Positions 61,800 to 64,000 of a stretch of 64,000 bases of DNA are shown here, in pieces. The position numbers were made by a program, and so were the translations under genes. The DNA comes from Vreelandella sp031769195 (GTDB lineage Bacteria; Pseudomonadota; Gammaproteobacteria; Pseudomonadales; Halomonadaceae): the NCBI RefSeq assembly GCF_031769195.1, contig NZ_JAVHNP010000003.1, forward strand, positions 124,001-188,000, given 5' to 3'. The notes beneath the pieces were generated by a model. That model made no database searches, was not told where the DNA came from, and saw nothing but the letters and a program-made list of their open reading frames with translations. The number at the start of each line of letters is the position of its first letter. Position 1 is the first letter of the stretch.

Positions 61800-62005
61800 A
61801 CGCTTAAGGCTGAGCATTTGACGGGCAAGGATGTCCTATATGCAAGGATGCTCTGAGATTCACGGAATGAATCTAAAAACGATCAATACGCTGGTTAGGG
61901 TTAAATTCCAAGGTTGGAGTCCCGCAAAAGGAGAGGAAGCCAGACGTCAGTATCGTTGATAAGTAAGAGTGATCAAGACCCCGCGCTGCGGGGTCTAATT
62001 TTTTG
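61800..62005 (+). ncRNA. Candidate CsrA-binding RNA or long 3' UTR rich in GGA motifs
   Basis: Six GGA trinucleotides lie within 110 bp (61829, 61846, 61864, 61916, 61930, 61935), where fewer than two are expected. Two read GCAAGGATG, close to the CsrA consensus ACARGGAUGU, and one sits in the seven-base loop of a hairpin (AGATTC/GAATCT, 61856-61874). A strong terminator ends it at 62004. A promoter could not be assigned, and a TGTA-N9-TAC near 61785 only weakly resembles a GacA site, so it might be a 3' UTR of the small protein gene. Confidence 0.35.
61976..62004 (+). terminator. Intrinsic terminator after the GGA-rich segment
   Basis: AGACCCCGC / GCGGGGTCT forms a 9-bp stem with a three-base loop, followed by AATTTTTT. 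It is a textbook Rho-independent terminator. Confidence 0.9.
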
Positions 62006-62115
62006 TGCCTGCTTGATAAAGAATCCGCGTTATGGCTCATACTCTCCGCCTATGCGGCGTATGTCACACAACGTCAGACAGGCATAAGGTGGGTCAATTA
62101 GAGTCACTTATATGA

Positions 62116-62127
62116 CGCATGTGTCAT
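62116..62127. repeat. Shared upstream 12-mer, copy 2
   Basis: CGCATGTGTCAT, identical to the copy at 61225-61236, here inside the inverted repeat ATGAC-N6-GTCAT, 228 bp before the second paralogue. Confidence 0.5.
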
Positions 62128-62343
62128 TATTGCACAATATTTTTGAGCAAATAACGAATGCGCAGCATTATATTGCGCACAATTGTTTTTTATTAAAATA
62201 TTGATTTAATTAATTTTTTAGGATTTTTAAGTTTTTTGGCATTGTAGATGCAGTATCTGGATGTAACGTTAGCCATTAGTCGTAGGCGTCTTAGTCGCTC
62301 TTAAGCCTACGCTCACTGGCTCCATATTAAGGAGTAGTAATCT

Positions 62344-62667
62344 ATGTTATTCAAAGAGTTCGCTAAAAAAACAGCCGTATTAAGTGTTGCGTTTGGCCTA
62401 GTAGCAAGCCCAATGGCTTTTGCTCACACGTCCATTGAGCTGAATAAAGACCGCTCTGCAGGTCATGAAGTGGTTCAGCCTAGCTCGCACAACACCTCTG
62501 GCCCAGCTCAGTATTCGGCTAGCGACCTAACCCACGATGAAGGCGATACGCTGGATTACTCTCCGTCCAGCAGCAGAAATAGCGATTCCAGCGGTAGCAC
62601 GGGCAGCAAAGCCAGTTACCAAGCAAATGAGTTAAATCGTGATGAAGGTGACGGCATCCGCTGGTAA
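62344..62667 (+). CDS. Small secreted protein, paralogue 2
   Basis: A 107-residue protein with a signal peptide very similar to that of the first paralogue (KEFAKKTAVLSVAFGLVASPMAFAH, cleaved about residue 27). The mature region is Ser/Asp-rich with two copies of a short motif, AQYSASDLTHDEGD and ASYQANELNRDEGD, that match AEYENEDLTTDHG in paralogue 1. AAGGAG lies before the ATG. No known family recognised; the pair probably arose by duplication. Confidence 0.7.
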   Translation: MLFKEFAKKTAVLSVAFGLVASPMAFAHTSIELNKDRSAGHEVVQPSSHNTSGPAQYSASDLTHDEGDTLDYSPSSSRNSDSSGSTGSKASYQANELNRDEGDGIRW

Positions 62668-62685
62668 TTGACGGGCGCTTGACCT

Positions 62686-62714
62686 AAAAAAACCCCGCCT
62701 AAGCGGGGTTTTTT
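62686..62714. terminator. Bidirectional terminator between paralogue 2 and cysZ
   Basis: AACCCCGC / GCGGGGTT with a CTAA loop, preceded by an A-run and followed by a T-run, can end transcripts from both sides. Confidence 0.93.
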
Positions 62715-62725
62715 GCGTTTAGCCG

Positions 62726-63457
62726 TTAGCGTGTTGCAACGTCTTGAGTGCCTCGATAGTGATCGTCCCACATCAGTACAGCACCCGCTACGGCACCGGG
62801 AATGAGGAATAGGTTGGCGAGCGGAATCCAGGTGACCAGCATGATAAGCCCACCGTAGGTGAGGCTGGGCCACCAGCGAGACGAGAGGCGACTGCGCATA
62901 TCGCGAAACGTGACCTTGTTGTTATCCATCGGATAATCAAGATAGGTGATCGCCATCACCCAAGCAGAAAACAGCGCCCATAACACAGGGGCGAACAGGT
63001 TGAGGCCCGGTATCCAGCTGATAATAAACAGTGCCACCATGCGCGGCAGAATATAGCCGAGCTTCACCAGCTCTCGGCCTAGGGCGTCGATGGCCGTTTT
63101 GGCCAGCCCACGGTCATCCAGCGGTTCTCGGCCGGTAGCCTGACGCTCGACTTTGGCGGCTAGAAAGCCGTAAAACGGAGCGGCAATCAGGTGAGTGACC
63201 AGGGTAAATGAAAAAAAGATCACCACCAGCAGGCTGACAAAAAAGAGCGGCCAGATGAGCCAAGAGAGCCACTCCAGCCAGCTAGGCACCATGGTCATCG
63301 CACTCTCCAGCCAGCCGGAGAAGCGATTAAAAACCACGCTTAACATGCTGGCATAGACCACTAGATTGACCAGGATGGGCAAGAAAATATAGCGCCGCAG
63401 CCCCTTCTGATACACCAGGCGTGTGCCTTGGCTCAGTGCTGTGATGGCATCCACCAT
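62726..63457 (-). CDS. cysZ: Sulfate transporter CysZ
   Basis: A 243-residue inner-membrane protein that supplies sulfate for cysteine synthesis. The family features are LVYQKGLRRYIFLPILVNLVVY, LVTHLIAAPFYGFLAAKVE, PRMVALFIISWIPGLNLFAPVLWALFSAWVMAITYLDYPMDNN and the C-terminal GAVAGAVLMW. About six hydrophobic segments. It lies between the secreted proteins and phoU on the minus strand; no cys genes are adjacent. Confidence 0.92.
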   Translation of the reverse strand: MVDAITALSQGTRLVYQKGLRRYIFLPILVNLVVYASMLSVVFNRFSGWLESAMTMVPSWLEWLSWLIWPLFFVSLLVVIFFSFTLVTHLIAAPFYGFLAAKVERQATGREPLDDRGLAKTAIDALGRELVKLGYILPRMVALFIISWIPGLNLFAPVLWALFSAWVMAITYLDYPMDNNKVTFRDMRSRLSSRWWPSLTYGGLIMLVTWIPLANLFLIPGAVAGAVLMWDDHYRGTQDVATR

Positions 63458-63471
63458 ACTGACTCCTTTAA

Positions 63472-63501
63472 TAAAAACGCCCAGATGGGTTATCTGGGCG
63501 T
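63472..63501 (-). terminator. Terminator downstream of phoU
   Basis: ACGCCCAGAT / ATCTGGGCGT forms a perfect 10-bp stem with a five-base loop, followed on the minus strand by TTTTTAT. It ends phoU transcription before cysZ. Confidence 0.88.
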
Positions 63502-63526
63502 ATTGCAGGAGGAATGACTGGCTAGG

Positions 63527-64000
63527 TCAAGACTTTTTAAGCACTTTCTGATCTAAGGTGTCCAGGTCGCTGTGACGAATGTCCAGACCCTTCACGAGAT
63601 ACACCACGTACTCTGCCAAGTTATTGGCATGGTCACCTACACGCTCAAGTGCGCGTAGCACCCACATGATGCTAAGCACAGAGCTAATGGAGCGTGAGTC
63701 TTCCATCATAAAGGTCATCAGTGAGCGCATGGCGCTGCCGTACTCATCATCCACGGATTCATCTTCACGCACGACCTGCATGGCAAGCTCAGTATCGAAG
63801 CGGGCAAAGGCGGTCAACGCATCACGCAGCATTTTGCGCACGTGTTCGCTGATGTGGCGCACTTCGACCAGGCCGCGAATACTGCCGCTGTTTTCACTTA
63901 ACAGCAGGGCATTGCGAGCAATTTTACTTGCCTCATCGCCAATTCGCTCAAGGTCCGACGTCGCGCGAATAACCGCCAGTACCAAGCGAAGGTCAGAGGC
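63527..64000 (-). CDS. phoU: Phosphate-signalling protein PhoU, 5' end missing
   Basis: The last 157 residues of PhoU, the repressor that links the Pst transporter to PhoR and damps Pho signalling. The visible part contains the PhoU signature SDLRLVLAVIRATSDLERIGDEASKIARNALL and a later copy with LRALERVGDHANNLAEYVVYLVKG, both metal-cluster motifs. The frame is open to base 64000, so the start lies outside the window, probably preceded there by the pst genes. Confidence 0.93.
   Translation of the reverse strand, partial: ASDLRLVLAVIRATSDLERIGDEASKIARNALLLSENSGSIRGLVEVRHISEHVRKMLRDALTAFARFDTELAMQVVREDESVDDEYGSAMRSLMTFMMEDSRSISSVLSIMWVLRALERVGDHANNLAEYVVYLVKGLDIRHSDLDTLDQKVLKKS

Larger units (their letters stand above)
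61763..62343. other. Intergenic region between the paralogous secreted proteins
   Basis: 581 bp without a credible gene. The first part contains the GGA-rich segment and the terminator (61976-62004). The second half (about 62090-62250) is very AT-rich and holds the second copy of the CGCATGTGTCAT element at 62116-62127 within the palindrome ATGAC-N6-GTCAT (62112-62127). Confidence 0.5.

Overview
The window looks like a chromosomal segment of a Gammaproteobacterium of the Halomonas/Vreelandella type. The basis is the moderately high GC content, the NhaD sodium/proton antiporter, the Crc-like protein, and a gene backbone that (from memory, not a database search) follows the pyrE-crc-rph-yicC-gmk-rpoZ-spoT-ridA-oxyR-recG-HU-rubredoxin reductase-ubiC-ubiA-phoB-phoR-phoU order of Pseudomonas aeruginosa. 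I saw no phage genes, insertion sequences, rRNA, tRNA or CRISPR array.

Layout. 0-7.3 kb: cell-wall precursor and housekeeping genes (uppP end, apbE, glmU, glmS, nhaD) and a CBS-domain protein. 7.4-13.9 kb: a tightly overlapping seven-gene minus-strand operon with a thermostable-hemolysin-family (GNAT-like) protein, an AMP-forming ligase, a haem-oxygenase-like diiron oxidase, an SDR, a periplasmic TPR protein and a QseBC/PmrAB-like two-component system. It looks like an uncharacterised small-molecule or lipid pathway with its own regulator. PmrA-box-like direct repeats lie upstream of the operon and upstream of the CBS gene that follows it. 13.9-21.1 kb: a GNAT protein, a di-haem cytochrome c, rep, trmL, pyrE, a Crc-like protein that lacks the exonuclease III active site, and rph.

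21.2-28.7 kb: an accessory carbohydrate cassette (FGGY pentulose kinase, two permeases, a double ATPase, a binding protein, a divergent LacI regulator) between rph and yicC, with two LacI-type operators and tandem 15-bp repeats in its control region. 29.7-37.9 kb: a second accessory block between yicC and gmk (Lrp regulator, Zn alcohol dehydrogenase, histidine phosphatase, pirin, HhH-GPD glycosylase, a HipA/HipB-like pair in reversed order with three evenly spaced palindromic operators, an MFS pump, a small lipoprotein, an extensin-like protein). 38.0-45.8 kb: the conserved gmk-rpoZ-spoT-ridA and oxyR-recG groups. 45.8-55.5 kb: a YccS-like protein, an MFS transporter, and a probable catabolic group (DUF3100 membrane protein with a small membrane partner, M20 amidohydrolase, hydroxyacid dehydrogenase, aldehyde dehydrogenase, LysR regulator).

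55.5-64.0 kb: an SCP2-like protein with HU, rubredoxin reductase, ubiC-ubiA, phoB-phoR with Pho boxes, two paralogous small secreted proteins flanking a GGA-rich terminator-ended segment that could be a CsrA-binding RNA, then cysZ and the end of phoU. Start codons were often moved inward from the longest open frame because a clear Shine-Dalgarno site or a stop/start overlap pointed to an internal start; the reasons are given per gene.
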